DNA of 46,086 bases, taken from assembly GCF_021530995.1 (NCBI RefSeq), contig NZ_JADYTF010000013.1, positions 1 to 46,086 on the forward strand, in the 5' to 3' direction. Positions 1-8,128 of the stretch are shown here, one piece after another. This stretch comes from Bacteroides caecigallinarum. Lineage in GTDB: Bacteria; Bacteroidota; Bacteroidia; Bacteroidales; Bacteroidaceae. Positions within the stretch are counted from its first letter, which is position 1, and the number at the start of each line of letters is the position of its first letter. Below the pieces are notes generated by a model, which was not told where the DNA came from, did not search any database, and worked only from the letters and a program-made list of their open reading frames with translations. The position numbers and the translations under genes were made by a program.

Positions 1-347
1 AGGAGTTTGGACCGTGTCTCAGTTCCAATGTGGGGGACCTTCCTCTCAGAACCCCTATCCATCGTTGGCTAGGTGGGCCGTTACCCCGCCTACTACCTAA
101 TGGAACGCATCCCCATCGTTTACCGATAAATCTTTAATGGTATTACCATGCAATCTTACCATACCATCGGGTATTAATCTTTCTTTCGAAAGGCTATCCC
201 CGAGTAAACGGAAGGTTGGATACGCGTTACTCACCCGTGCGCCGGTCGCCGGCAATTGAAGCAAGCTTCAATCCCGCTGCCCCTCGACTTGCATGTGTTA
301 AGCCTGTAGCTAGCGTTCATCCTGAGCCAGGATCAAACTCTTCATTG
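1..347 (-). rRNA. rrs: 16S ribosomal RNA, 5' end (partial)
   Basis: The reverse complement starts with the universal 5' region AGAGTTTGATCCTGGCTCAG (complement at 323-342) and runs through the V1-V2 region to the conserved ACTGAGACACGGTCCAAACTCCT site at the window edge. Only about the first 345 nucleotides of the gene are present; the rest lies off the left end. The exact mature 5' end is estimated from the usual Bacteroides start a few bases before AATGAAGAG. V1-V2 is of Bacteroides/Phocaeicola type, but I do not assign a species from it. Confidence 0.97.
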
Positions 348-547
348 TAAAATATCTTGTACATCCCTTAAGGATGCGTTCTTGTCTCTGTTCAGGATAC
401 CGTATCTTTATTATATAATTGACGGTTTATTCTTATTTTTCATCACACCATATATATATGTGACGCTTGTACTACATTCTGTTTGTTTATTTAAAATCTT
501 TCAAAGAACTTCTTGTTTAGCAACCGTATCATTTTCGATTGCGGGTG
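348..547 (-). other. rRNA operon leader
   Basis: Transcribed spacer between the rRNA promoter (548-577) and the 16S 5' end. On the minus strand it carries a GTTCTTTGAAAG box (complement near 498-510) of the kind commonly present in Bacteroides rRNA leaders, probably part of the antitermination/processing signals. No protein-coding gene is convincing here; the open frame at 382-624 on the plus strand runs antisense through the leader and promoter. Confidence 0.6.
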
Positions 548-577
548 CAAAGGTACGCACTTTTTTCATTCCCGCAA
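548..577 (-). promoter_or_regulatory. 16S rRNA operon promoter (Bacteroides type)
   Basis: On the minus strand, TTG (575-577) is followed by exactly 19 bases and TACCTTTG (548-555). This matches the Bacteroides primary sigma consensus TTTG-N19-TAnnTTTG. Transcription should begin near 540, about 190 bases before the 16S sequence. The GC-rich GCACCCGC directly after the -7 box could be a growth-rate discriminator; that is inference. Confidence 0.8.
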
Positions 578-809
578 TACCTGACACAACTTTTTTTTCA
601 AAAAAATCACTACATCATAGCTAACTTGCTGTTTTTCAGCATAAAATAAACATAATATTTTTTCATATATGTTTCACAATTGATAAAAACATTAATAATA
701 TACACATTATTCTATATTTATAGGGGAAACAGATGTAGTGAAGATTAATGAAATGAAATATCGTATATAAAAAAAGAATCGCTATCTATAATATGGTAAT
801 ACAAACTTA

Positions 810-897
810 CAGTTACACGTTCGTGTAACGAGCGTAACACATACGTATAACGAGTGAAACACGAACGAGAAACGAGTGTAACACGAACGTGTTACGA
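810..897. repeat. Array A: 8 x 11-bp phased palindromic repeat (4 x 22 bp)
   Basis: Four 22-bp units (810-831, 832-853, 854-875, 876-897). The first and last contain perfect 18-bp palindromes: GTTACACGTTCGTGTAAC at 812-829 and GTAACACGAACGTGTTAC at 878-895. The two middle units are degenerate. Cutting every 11 bases gives eight blocks, most ending in ACGA. The array sits between the minus-strand rRNA promoter and the plus-strand alcohol dehydrogenase. The rest of 600-1010 is AT-rich with no gene that I can support. Confidence 0.85.
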
Positions 898-1047
898 CAA
901 ATATATAAAGACGATCTGAAAATCATTACTGTTTTCTAATTTAATTTTCTTAAAATATTTTGAATAGTATTTTTTAACTCTATGTATATACAATTATCAA
1001 TAGAAATACTTAATTTTGAAAATACGAACTTTAAAACTATAGACATT

Positions 1048-2220
1048 ATGAATACTAATCCTGTTTTCAATCTGAACATTCCTACCAAACTGATGTTCGG
1101 ATGTGGCGAAATAAAGAATCTTGCAACTGAGCAACTTCCAGGAAAGAAAGCCATGATTGTAATCTCAGCAGGTTCATCAATGCGCAAATACGGTTATTTA
1201 GACAAGGTCATAGAACTGCTTAAAGAAAACGATGTGGATTCAATAGTATATGACAAGATACTTCCAAATCCAATAAAAGATCACGTAATGGAAGGTGCAG
1301 CTATATGCCGCGAAATGAAATGTGACATGCTCATCGGACTTGGAGGCGGCAGTTCCATCGATTCAGCTAAAGCCATAGCAGTAATGGCATGCAACGACGG
1401 AGATTATTGGGACTACATTCATGGAGGCTCAGGTAAAGGGCGTCCGGTTAAAGGTGCTTTACCAATCATAGCTATACCTACAACTGCCGGTACAGGCACA
1501 GAAGTAGATCCATGGACAGTTATCACAAATACTGAAAAAACAGAAAAAATTGGTTTCGGATGCCAGTATACTTTCCCTAAATTATCAATTGTTGATCCGG
1601 AAATGATGCTTACAGTTCCCCCACAGCTGACTGCATATCAGGGATTTGACGCATTCTTCCATGCTTCAGAAGGATTCATTGCCAACTGCGCTACACCAAT
1701 AAGCGATTTATTTGCACTCGAAGCAGTTAGACTTCTTTATAAATACTTGCCTGTAGCTGTTAAAGACGGCCGTAACCTGAAAGCAAGAGCTAAAGTTGCT
1801 TGGGGAAGTACACTTGCAGGACTTGTAGAAGCTACATCATGTTGCGTATCACAACATTCATTGGAACATGCCATGAGCGCAAAATATCCTGAACTGCCTC
1901 ACGGAGCGGGACTTATCGCACTGAGCGAAGCTTACTTCGAAACATTCAAAAATGACTGTATGAAACGATACATGAAGATGTCAGAAGTTATGACACAGAA
2001 GAAGAGCAACAGACCTAGCGATTTCCTGGAAGCCCTTGCACTGATGAAAAAAGAATGCGGAATGGATAATCTCAAGCTTAGCGACTGGGGTATGAAAGAA
2101 GAAGACCTGCCGGAAATGGTCAGCAATGCCAGAGACATGGCCGGAGGATTTTACCGCTTCGATGTAAGACCTCTTACGGACGAAGAAGTCTTGGAAATCT
2201 ACAAAAAGTCATATAAATAA
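1048..2220 (+). CDS. iron-containing alcohol dehydrogenase
   Basis: Cytoplasmic NAD(P)-dependent oxidoreductase of the Fe-ADH/DHQS-like superfamily, 390 residues, the usual length. Visible motifs are the nucleotide-binding GGGSSIDSAK (about residues 99-108), PTTAGTGTEVDPW, and the metal-site region with FDAFFHASEG and SLEHAMSAKYPELPHGAGL, whose histidines fit the iron ligands. Close to the butanol dehydrogenase branch, but the substrate cannot be told from sequence. Start: I chose ATG 1048 over 982 because a -7-like TAATTTTG lies at 1011-1018, leaving a short leader. It is a single-gene unit ended by the hairpin at 2231-2266. Confidence 0.93.
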   Translation: MNTNPVFNLNIPTKLMFGCGEIKNLATEQLPGKKAMIVISAGSSMRKYGYLDKVIELLKENDVDSIVYDKILPNPIKDHVMEGAAICREMKCDMLIGLGGGSSIDSAKAIAVMACNDGDYWDYIHGGSGKGRPVKGALPIIAIPTTAGTGTEVDPWTVITNTEKTEKIGFGCQYTFPKLSIVDPEMMLTVPPQLTAYQGFDAFFHASEGFIANCATPISDLFALEAVRLLYKYLPVAVKDGRNLKARAKVAWGSTLAGLVEATSCCVSQHSLEHAMSAKYPELPHGAGLIALSEAYFETFKNDCMKRYMKMSEVMTQKKSNRPSDFLEALALMKKECGMDNLKLSDWGMKEEDLPEMVSNARDMAGGFYRFDVRPLTDEEVLEIYKKSYK

Positions 2221-2230
2221 AAACATTCAT

Positions 2231-2270
2231 AATATCTCCAATACCAAATACGGAATTGGAGATATTTTTC
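2231..2270 (+). terminator. intrinsic terminator after the alcohol dehydrogenase
   Basis: A perfect 12-bp stem (AATATCTCCAAT at 2231-2242, ATTGGAGATATT at 2255-2266) is followed by a T-run ending in TTTTTC. Confidence 0.85.
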
Positions 2271-2309
2271 ATTATACAGGTAAAAAGATACATATCATAA
2301 CATAAAATA

Positions 2310-3842
2310 ATGGACTCACTAAAAATCAATAAAGTGCAGATCAGAAATCTGCAAATCGAAGATTATGACCAGTTGGCACAATCTTTCACACGCGTTTATA
2401 CAGACGGTAGTGACGTTTTCTGGACACACAAACAGATTGAAAAACTTATAAAAATTTTTCCGGAAGGACAAATTGTAACTGTAGTGGACGAAAAGATTGT
2501 GGGATGTGCACTGTCTATCATAGTAAACTATGACGACGTGAAGAATGACCACACTTATGCTCAAGTAACTGGAAAAGAAACGTTCAACACCCACAATCCT
2601 AAAGGAAACATCCTTTATGGTATCGAAGTTTTCATACATCCACAATACAGAGGGTTGCGTCTGGCACGACGTATGTACGAATATCGCAAGGAATTGTGCG
2701 AGGAACTGAACCTGAAAGCCATCATGTTTGGCGGCAGAATACCTAACTATCACAAATATGCCGACAAGATGCGTCCTAAGGAATACATAGACAAGGTAAG
2801 ACAAAAAGAAATCTATGACCCTGTACTGACATTCCAGTTATCAAACGATTTCCACGTACGCAAAGTTATGCGTAACTATCTTCCAAATGATGAGGAATCA
2901 AGACACTATGCATGTCTGCTGCAATGGGACAATATCTATTATCAGCCGCCTACACAGGAATATATCAGTCCAAAGACTTCAGTGCGTGTGGGACTGGTGC
3001 AATGGCAGATGCGTTCATACAACACACTTGACGATTTGTTCGAACAGGTAGAATTCTTTGTTGACGCTGTATCCGACTACAAGAGTGACTTCATTCTTTT
3101 CCCTGAATACTTCAACGCTCCATTAATGGCACATTTCAACAATGAGGCCGAATCGGAAGCAATACGTGGTCTTGCCGCTTATACCGACGAAATACGCGAA
3201 CGCTTTATAAAACTGGCTATCAGCTATAATATCAATATCATCACAGGAAGTATGCCTCAGATAAAAGAGGACGGACGACTGTATAATGTAGGGTTTCTGT
3301 GCCGACGTGACGGTACGACAGAAATGTACGAAAAAATCCACGTCACTCCGGATGAGACAAAGAGCTGGGGACTTACCGGAGGACGTTCCATCAAGACATT
3401 TGAAACCGACTGTGCGAAAATCGGTGTACTGATATGTTACGATGTAGAATTCCCTGAACTATCGCGTATTATGGCAGATCAGGGTATGCAGATTCTATTC
3501 GTTCCTTTCATGACCGACACACAGAACGCATATAGCCGAGTTAAAGTATGTGCTCATGCCAGAGCAATAGAAAACGAATGTTTCGTCGTAATAGCGGGAA
3601 GCGTTGGAAACCTGCCGCGTGTGCATAACATGGACATACAGTATGCACAATCTGGAGTTTTCACTCCTTGTGACTTCACATTCCCTACCGACGGAAAACG
3701 TGCAGAAGCCACTCCAAACACAGAAATGATTCTCGTATCTGATGTAGATCTTGATCTATTGAATGAGCTACATACCTACGGTAGCGTAAGAAACCTGAAA
3801 GACAGACGAAATGATCTGTATGAAGTAAAAGTTAAGAAGTGA
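2310..3842 (+). CDS. GNAT acetyltransferase-nitrilase fusion (carbon-nitrogen hydrolase)
   Basis: A 510-residue two-domain protein with no signal peptide. Residues about 10-190 form a GNAT acyltransferase domain, with the acetyl-CoA loop region around YGIEVFIHPQYRGLRLARRMYEY. Residues about 225-490 form a nitrilase/amidase domain with the Glu-Lys-Cys triad visible: E in FPEYFNAP, K in YEKIHVTP, C in VLICYDVEFPE. Nitrilase-fold enzymes hydrolyse C-N bonds of amides or nitriles. The same two-domain arrangement is known in Bacteroidota and other bacteria, but the substrate is unknown to me. Single-gene unit between two terminators. Confidence 0.92.
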   Translation: MDSLKINKVQIRNLQIEDYDQLAQSFTRVYTDGSDVFWTHKQIEKLIKIFPEGQIVTVVDEKIVGCALSIIVNYDDVKNDHTYAQVTGKETFNTHNPKGNILYGIEVFIHPQYRGLRLARRMYEYRKELCEELNLKAIMFGGRIPNYHKYADKMRPKEYIDKVRQKEIYDPVLTFQLSNDFHVRKVMRNYLPNDEESRHYACLLQWDNIYYQPPTQEYISPKTSVRVGLVQWQMRSYNTLDDLFEQVEFFVDAVSDYKSDFILFPEYFNAPLMAHFNNEAESEAIRGLAAYTDEIRERFIKLAISYNINIITGSMPQIKEDGRLYNVGFLCRRDGTTEMYEKIHVTPDETKSWGLTGGRSIKTFETDCAKIGVLICYDVEFPELSRIMADQGMQILFVPFMTDTQNAYSRVKVCAHARAIENECFVVIAGSVGNLPRVHNMDIQYAQSGVFTPCDFTFPTDGKRAEATPNTEMILVSDVDLDLLNELHTYGSVRNLKDRRNDLYEVKVKK

Positions 3843-3849
3843 ACTTAAC

Positions 3850-3891
3850 AAAGAAACGTTATAATCGCCTGATTATAACGTTTCTTTATTT
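3850..3891. terminator. bidirectional terminator
   Basis: A perfect 17-bp inverted repeat (3850-3866 and 3871-3887) with a GCCT loop, followed by T-rich sequence on both strands. It separates the converging GNAT-nitrilase gene (plus) and thioesterase gene (minus). Confidence 0.88.
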
Positions 3892-4338
3892 TTATTTTTG
3901 AGATAACTCTTCTAGAGTTTTACCCTCATAATTACAAATAGCTTTCTTATATACCATAGGAATAGGTATTGGCTCTTTAGTTGCAACGTCATAACCTACA
4001 AGCACTGTACGACACTGACATTTCATTACACCACTAGCCTTGTTCACAGCACGCTGTAGTAATGTCAGACTTTTATTTCCAAGATGAACCACCGTAGTTT
4101 CAATAATAAGTTCATCAGAGAAGAATACAGGTGCCATAAAATCAGCATTTATATTGGCCACTACTACTCCAAACTTGTTCCAATCATGCAAATCACCAAA
4201 GACATCCTTAAAATATGTAGTCTTTGCAAGATCGTACAAAGAAAAATACACCGAGTTGTTCATGTGTCCAAACTGATCAACATCACTAAACCGAATTTGA
4301 GCCGGTATTACATGCTTAAAAAAGACTTCATCTTCCAT
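3892..4338 (-). CDS. acyl-CoA thioesterase, 4HBT hot-dog fold
   Basis: A 148-residue single-domain 4-hydroxybenzoyl-CoA thioesterase-like protein. The segment PAQIRFSDVDQFGHMNNSVYF carries the family's catalytic aspartate and the D-x-x-G-H-x-N-N signature. It probably hydrolyses an acyl-CoA in the cytoplasm; the substrate is not predictable. I start it at ATG 4338: a longer frame opens at TTG 4368, but that codon is part of a TATATTTG -7 element (complement 4366-4373), so it should not be translated. The gene is transcribed divergently from the sulfhydrylase gene at 4463. Confidence 0.88.
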   Translation of the reverse strand: MEDEVFFKHVIPAQIRFSDVDQFGHMNNSVYFSLYDLAKTTYFKDVFGDLHDWNKFGVVVANINADFMAPVFFSDELIIETTVVHLGNKSLTLLQRAVNKASGVMKCQCRTVLVGYDVATKEPIPIPMVYKKAICNYEGKTLEELSQK

Positions 4339-4400
4339 ACAAATATTCTTATTTGGTTTATTGCTCAAATATAATTCTTTTTTTTGTCATTCGTCTACTA

Positions 4401-4433
4401 ATTGACGGAAATATTAGTAATTTTGCCGTCAAT
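4401..4433. promoter_or_regulatory. inverted repeat (candidate operator) over the metY -7 box
   Basis: Perfect 8-bp arms ATTGACGG (4401-4408) and CCGTCAAT (4426-4433) flank 17 bases that contain a -7 match TAATTTTG (4418-4425) for the downstream sulfhydrylase gene. There is no T-run, and the position on the promoter suggests a binding site for a dimeric repressor. No -33 TTTG lies at the right spacing. The regulator is unknown; a sulfur- or methionine-responsive one would fit. Confidence 0.55.
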
Positions 4434-4462
4434 AAAATAAATATGCAATAAAATAAAACAAC

Positions 4463-5749
4463 ATGGAAAATAAATTCAGTAGAGAAACTCTGTGCGTACA
4501 GGCCGGATGGCAGCCTAAAAAGGGTGAACCTAGAGTATTGCCTATATATCAGTCGACAACTTTCAAGTATGAAACAAGCGAGCAAATGGCCCGTCTTTTC
4601 GACCTCGAAGAATCAGGATATTTCTATACAAGACTTCAGAATCCAACAAACGACGCAGTGGCTTCGAAGATTGCAGCCCTAGAAGGAGGTGTAGGCGCCA
4701 TGCTTACTTCTTCAGGACAGGCAGCCAACTTCTATGCCGTATTCAATATCTGCGAGGCTGGCGACCATTTTGTATGTTCGTCTACTATCTATGGCGGAAC
4801 ATTCAATCTTTTTGCCGTAACAATGAAGAAACTCGGTATAGAATGTACCTTCGTTGATGCCGATGCAAGCGAAGAAGAAATATCAAAAGCTTTCCGTCCT
4901 AACACGAAGTGTCTGTTCGGCGAGACTATATCGAATCCAAGTATCAATGTGCTGGATATTGAAAAATTTGCACGCATTGCCCATAGCCATGGGGTACCTT
5001 TGATAGTAGACAATACTTTTGCCACTCCTATCAACTGCCGCCCATTCGAATGGGGAGCAGACATAGTTACTCACTCCACCACCAAATACATGGACGGACA
5101 CGCTACATGTGTGGGAGGAGCCGTAGTGGACAGCGGAAACTTCGACTGGGAAGCAAACGCCGACAAATTCCCTGGACTTACAAAACCAGACGAATCTTAC
5201 CACGGACTTGTTTATACAAAAGCATTCGGTAAAATGGCATATATCACAAAGGCTACAGTTCAGCTGATGCGTGACCTGGGTTCAATACAATCACCAGAAA
5301 ATGCATTCCTGCTTAATTTAGGATTGGAGACTCTGCATCTGCGTATGCCTCGCCACTGCGAGAACGCTCAGAAAATAGCTGAATGGCTTGAAGTTAACCC
5401 GAAGGTAAAATGGGTTAACTATTGCGGCCTGAAGAGTAGCAAATATTATGAATTAAGTCAGAAATATATGCCTAACGGTTCATGTGGAGTGATTGCTTTC
5501 GGGCTGAACGGCAGTCGTGAGGAAGCTATAGAATTCATGGACAACCTGAAGATGATCTGTATCGTTACACACGTGGCAGATGCACGTACATGTGTGCTTC
5601 ATCCTGCAAGTCATACACACCGTCAGTTAAGCGATGAACAGCTGATTGAAGCTGGTGTGGCTCCTGACCTGATACGTCTTTCTGTCGGTATAGAAAATGT
5701 AAATGATATTATAGCCGACCTGGAACAGGCTATGGAAAAGGTAAAATAA
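4463..5749 (+). CDS. metY: O-acetylhomoserine sulfhydrylase (aminocarboxypropyltransferase)
   Basis: PLP enzyme of the Cys/Met metabolism family, 428 residues, the usual length for MetY. It makes homocysteine (or methionine) from O-acetylhomoserine and sulfide (or methanethiol), so it takes carbon from the aspartate branch that also feeds the thr operon in this window. The Schiff-base lysine is K208 in HSTTKYMDGHAT. Other signatures are ETLCVQAGW near the N-terminus, SSGQAANF, and the C-terminal HPASHTHRQLSDEQL and RLSVGIEN. Monocistronic, with an inverted repeat over its promoter at 4401-4433. Confidence 0.93.
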   Translation: MENKFSRETLCVQAGWQPKKGEPRVLPIYQSTTFKYETSEQMARLFDLEESGYFYTRLQNPTNDAVASKIAALEGGVGAMLTSSGQAANFYAVFNICEAGDHFVCSSTIYGGTFNLFAVTMKKLGIECTFVDADASEEEISKAFRPNTKCLFGETISNPSINVLDIEKFARIAHSHGVPLIVDNTFATPINCRPFEWGADIVTHSTTKYMDGHATCVGGAVVDSGNFDWEANADKFPGLTKPDESYHGLVYTKAFGKMAYITKATVQLMRDLGSIQSPENAFLLNLGLETLHLRMPRHCENAQKIAEWLEVNPKVKWVNYCGLKSSKYYELSQKYMPNGSCGVIAFGLNGSREEAIEFMDNLKMICIVTHVADARTCVLHPASHTHRQLSDEQLIEAGVAPDLIRLSVGIENVNDIIADLEQAMEKVK

Positions 5750-5756
5750 ACCATTT

Positions 5757-5805
5757 TTAAAAAGCACTTCCCTGTTTGTACAATCAAAAGTACCTACAGG
5801 GAAGT
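5757..5805 (-). terminator. terminator hairpin between metY and the 5840 gene
   Basis: A 10-bp perfect stem (ACTTCCCTGT at 5766-5775, ACAGGGAAGT at 5796-5805). On the minus strand it is followed by GCTTTTTAAAAA, so it can end the 5840-6364 transcript. On the plus strand the hairpin lacks a T-run but may still mark the 3' end of metY. Confidence 0.65.
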
Positions 5806-5839
5806 TATACATGATTAAGAGTATTACAAATTAACCGTA

Positions 5840-6364
5840 TCAGAACATTTTCTTTTCCGCACAACAGATAAACTCATCTGCAGCCATATCCTTATAATAA
5901 TAAACCTCAGTAACAGGCTGATAGATATAAGACGAGAACTGGTACAACTGTACCGCGGCAAACTTCCTGTCGTGAGAATACATATAATCCATCCTTATAC
6001 CTCCGGTATTACCACTTTTAACAGTCTTCTCTCCGGAAAAATCAGAACTTTCCAAAACCGACTTCAAACTGCGGAAATCTGCAGCTTCATAAAACTCACT
6101 TTTCACAGATATACGGCTGTCGGTAGGTGTATAGAACCAACTGTGGCTTTTCCAAAACAAGCGGAATACTCCAAGCAAAAGACACGCTGCTCCAATCGTC
6201 ATTACGAGCATACTTAATGAAGATGATTCGTTTTCTTCAATTATTGAAAAATAAAAAGCTATTCCCCCTATCAATATCAATATGACGGAAAGTATGATAG
6301 AACGTACATCAGTACGGCGGGAAACATGTTCGTGGAGATTTGTAAACAATGAATTTGAGTCCAT
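5840..6364 (-). CDS. small membrane protein, unknown function
   Basis: A 174-residue protein that I do not recognise. A short N-terminal cytoplasmic stretch (MDSNSLFTNLHEHVSRRTD) is followed by two hydrophobic segments (about residues 22-42 and 50-70, SIILSVILILIGGIAFYFSI and LVMTIGAACLLLGVFRLFW). About 100 polar residues follow that may form a compact soluble domain, ending ADEFICCAEKKMF. The frame is clean, but no catalytic motif is visible. It is transcribed alone and ended by the hairpin at 5766-5805. Confidence 0.75.
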   Translation of the reverse strand: MDSNSLFTNLHEHVSRRTDVRSIILSVILILIGGIAFYFSIIEENESSSLSMLVMTIGAACLLLGVFRLFWKSHSWFYTPTDSRISVKSEFYEAADFRSLKSVLESSDFSGEKTVKSGNTGGIRMDYMYSHDRKFAAVQLYQFSSYIYQPVTEVYYYKDMAADEFICCAEKKMF

Positions 6365-6490
6365 AATTGTAATTTGTCTGTTTTTCTTTTAAATAAATAC
6401 TAATGATAATAAAAAGCGATAAGGCAAAAGCCTGGCTATGGGATTGCGAGAAACATTCCCAAAAACTTAATAAAAAGACAAATTAGCGGA

Positions 6491-6922
6491 CTAAATAACA
6501 ATACGGCACAACTGATACAGATACCTGACGTGGCTACCGGTCATGCCCACTCGGAACTTGTTTGAATTTAAGAACTCATTTATAAAACTCTGATGCTGAA
6601 TATATTCAGCTATCATGCGAACTGCATATCTTGCCCACAGTACAGAAATGTTGTATATCTGCCTGGCAGTCAGTTTCACCATCACACGGACATTCAATGC
6701 CAGACTTCCCAACTGGCTGACATCCGCAGCCAACATTTCCGACCGACTATCATCATAGTCGGACAACAGAAACGTATACATATCCTTATACTCTCTGGTA
6801 TTATCACCTGCTTCATCTACAACAATACTTACTTCTGTATCGTTGGCAGATGTAAAACATGCCGCAATGGAGAAAATAATTCCCCAAAGAACCAGAACAG
6901 ATATGTGTAAAAGATTTCTCAA
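6491..6922 (-). CDS. putative lipoprotein, unknown function
   Basis: I do not recognise the family. Starting at TTG 6922 gives 143 residues with a good lipoprotein signal peptide (RNLLHISVLVLWGIIFSIAAC, lipobox cysteine about residue 22), so the mature protein would be anchored in the envelope. The frame stays open up to another TTG at 6976, but that adds an unlikely 18-residue leader and crosses a TACCTTTAC sequence resembling a -7 box. No ATG lies near the beginning. The mature part has no obvious motif. Confidence 0.6.
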   Translation of the reverse strand: MRNLLHISVLVLWGIIFSIAACFTSANDTEVSIVVDEAGDNTREYKDMYTFLLSDYDDSRSEMLAADVSQLGSLALNVRVMVKLTARQIYNISVLWARYAVRMIAEYIQHQSFINEFLNSNKFRVGMTGSHVRYLYQLCRIVI

Positions 6923-6980
6923 AAAACCGTTTTTTTTAATTTTACCGCTGTAAAGGTAAGAAAAGATTGGATTCAAAACA

Positions 6981-7019
6981 AAAAAATCTCCATAACGACC
7001 TAAAAAGGTGAAATGGAGA
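6981..7019 (-). terminator. terminator after rubredoxin
   Basis: On the minus strand the stem TCTCCAT/ATGGAGA (7013-7019 with 6987-6993), with an inner ACCT/AGGT helix, is followed by a run of six T (6981-6986). It closes the rubredoxin transcript just upstream of the lipoprotein gene. Confidence 0.8.
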
Positions 7020-7045
7020 CCTATGTCTTTGGCGGATTATAATTA

Positions 7046-7210
7046 TCAATCTTCTACAACCTGGAAATCTTCCTTACCAACTCCGCAAACCGGGCAAACC
7101 CAATCTTCAGGGATATCTTCGAATGCTGTTCCTGGAGCTATTCCGTTATCTGGATCACCTGTTTCTGGATCATAAACCCAATCACATACTGTGCAAATGT
7201 ACTTTTTCAT
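7046..7210 (-). CDS. rubredoxin
   Basis: A 54-residue one-iron electron-transfer protein of the expected size. It has both CxxC knuckles that hold the Fe(Cys)4 site: YICTVCDYVYDP near the N-terminus and [14 protein letters not shown] near the C-terminus, plus the conserved [12 protein letters not shown] core. It acts in the cytoplasm, usually delivering electrons to oxygen- or peroxide-detoxifying enzymes in anaerobes; the partner is not encoded nearby. A -7-like TACATTTG on the minus strand (complement 7268-7275) lies about 60 bases upstream, so it likely has its own promoter. Confidence 0.96.
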   Translation of the reverse strand: MKKYICTVCDWVYDPETGDPDNGIAPGTAFEDIPEDWVCPVCGVGKEDFQVVED

Positions 7211-7293
7211 AATGCTTTCTAATTTTAAAATAAATGTTAGTCTATTGTTTCAATATTAATTACAGAACAAATGTAAATATAAAATTGTTCACA

Positions 7294-7998
7294 TCATAAT
7301 CTATCGAGCAATATTTTTCTCAAATTTTCCATACCCTCTGATGCTCCTTTTGATATTACATTGATTTTACGGTTAGAAGATATGTTGACAGGGTTCGGAT
7401 CTATGAGATAAACAGGCACATTACCACCTACATAATTCAGCAGTCCTGCAGCCGGATATACATTCATCGAAGTTCCGATAATGACAAATATATCAGCCTT
7501 CTCCACATAATCGATAGCTGTTTCTATCATAGGTACAGCCTCACCAAACCATACGATAAAAGGTCGGAGCTGCGAACCATCGCCGGCCAGGTCGCCAATT
7601 TTCACATCATAACATTCAGGAGATAATTCCTTTATATATTTAGGGTTATTAGGCTCACGGCTTGATGTAACCTTGGTTAGCTCACCATGCAAGTGAATGA
7701 CTTTTGTACTTCCAGCGCGTTCGTGCAGATTATCGACATTCTGCGTAACAACAGTAATATCGAAATATTTTTCCAATTCCGCCAGAATACGATGTCCCAT
7801 GTTAGGTCCGACATTTAACAGTTGCTTACGCCTCTCATTATAAAAATCAATGACAAGCTTAGGATTGGCAGCATATCCTTCAGGGGTGGCTACCTGCTCC
7901 ACAGGATATTTTTCCCACAAACCTCCGGAATCGCGGAAAGTACTTATACCGCTTTCCGCACTCATTCCTGCACCTGTCAATACTACTATTTTTTTCAT
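7294..7998 (-). CDS. sirtuin, NAD-dependent protein deacylase (CobB-like, zinc cysteines missing)
   Basis: A 234-residue Sir2 enzyme that removes acyl groups from lysine using NAD. Motifs: GAGMSAESGISTFRDSGGLW (NAD-binding), TQNVDNLHERAG, the catalytic-His stretch HLHGEL, and IGTSMNVYPAAG. The FYNERR segment puts a Tyr and an Arg where class III (CobB/SIRT5-like) enzymes bind succinyl or malonyl groups. Odd: the zinc module between HLHGEL and LRPFIVWFGE normally has four cysteines, but here it has only one (in SPECYDV). The fold must be held without zinc, a variation I believe occurs in other Bacteroidota sirtuins. Confidence 0.93.
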   Translation of the reverse strand: MKKIVVLTGAGMSAESGISTFRDSGGLWEKYPVEQVATPEGYAANPKLVIDFYNERRKQLLNVGPNMGHRILAELEKYFDITVVTQNVDNLHERAGSTKVIHLHGELTKVTSSREPNNPKYIKELSPECYDVKIGDLAGDGSQLRPFIVWFGEAVPMIETAIDYVEKADIFVIIGTSMNVYPAAGLLNYVGGNVPVYLIDPNPVNISSNRKINVISKGASEGMENLRKILLDRL

Positions 7999-8081
7999 AC
8001 TTATATGTACTATTTATACGTTTCCGATACAAAAATAAGAAAAATTATCACTCAAAACACCTCTGTTTCAAAGAAAAAAGA

Positions 8082-8089
8082 TACCTTTG
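8082..8089 (+). promoter_or_regulatory. -7 element for the FKBP genes
   Basis: TACCTTTG at 8082-8089, followed by C, lies 40 bases before ATG 8129. The -33 region has no clear TTTG. A minus-strand TATTTTTG (complement 8030-8037) lies just before the sirtuin gene, so the 131-bp gap looks like a divergent promoter region. Confidence 0.55.
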
Positions 8090-8128
8090 CCATCCGAATA
8101 ATCAATATAATAATATATAATAAAATTC

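Noticed and set aside
382-624. 80-codon plus-strand frame
   Set aside because: It is antisense to the rRNA leader and promoter and low in complexity; no start signal.
810-897. CRISPR array
   Set aside because: The 22-bp units are contiguous palindromes without unique spacers, only four units long, and no cas genes are in the window. The same applies to 13895-13982 and 42641-42728.
346-1047. tRNA genes near the rRNA operon
   Set aside because: No cloverleaf or CCA-adjacent acceptor pattern found by eye; Bacteroides tRNAs of rRNA operons lie in the 16S-23S spacer, outside this window.
2319-2804. 161-codon minus-strand frame
   Set aside because: Shadow of the GNAT domain of the plus-strand gene; no motif or promoter.
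4434-4462. SAM or other riboswitch before metY
   Set aside because: Only about 30 bases separate the promoter from the start codon, too short for a riboswitch.
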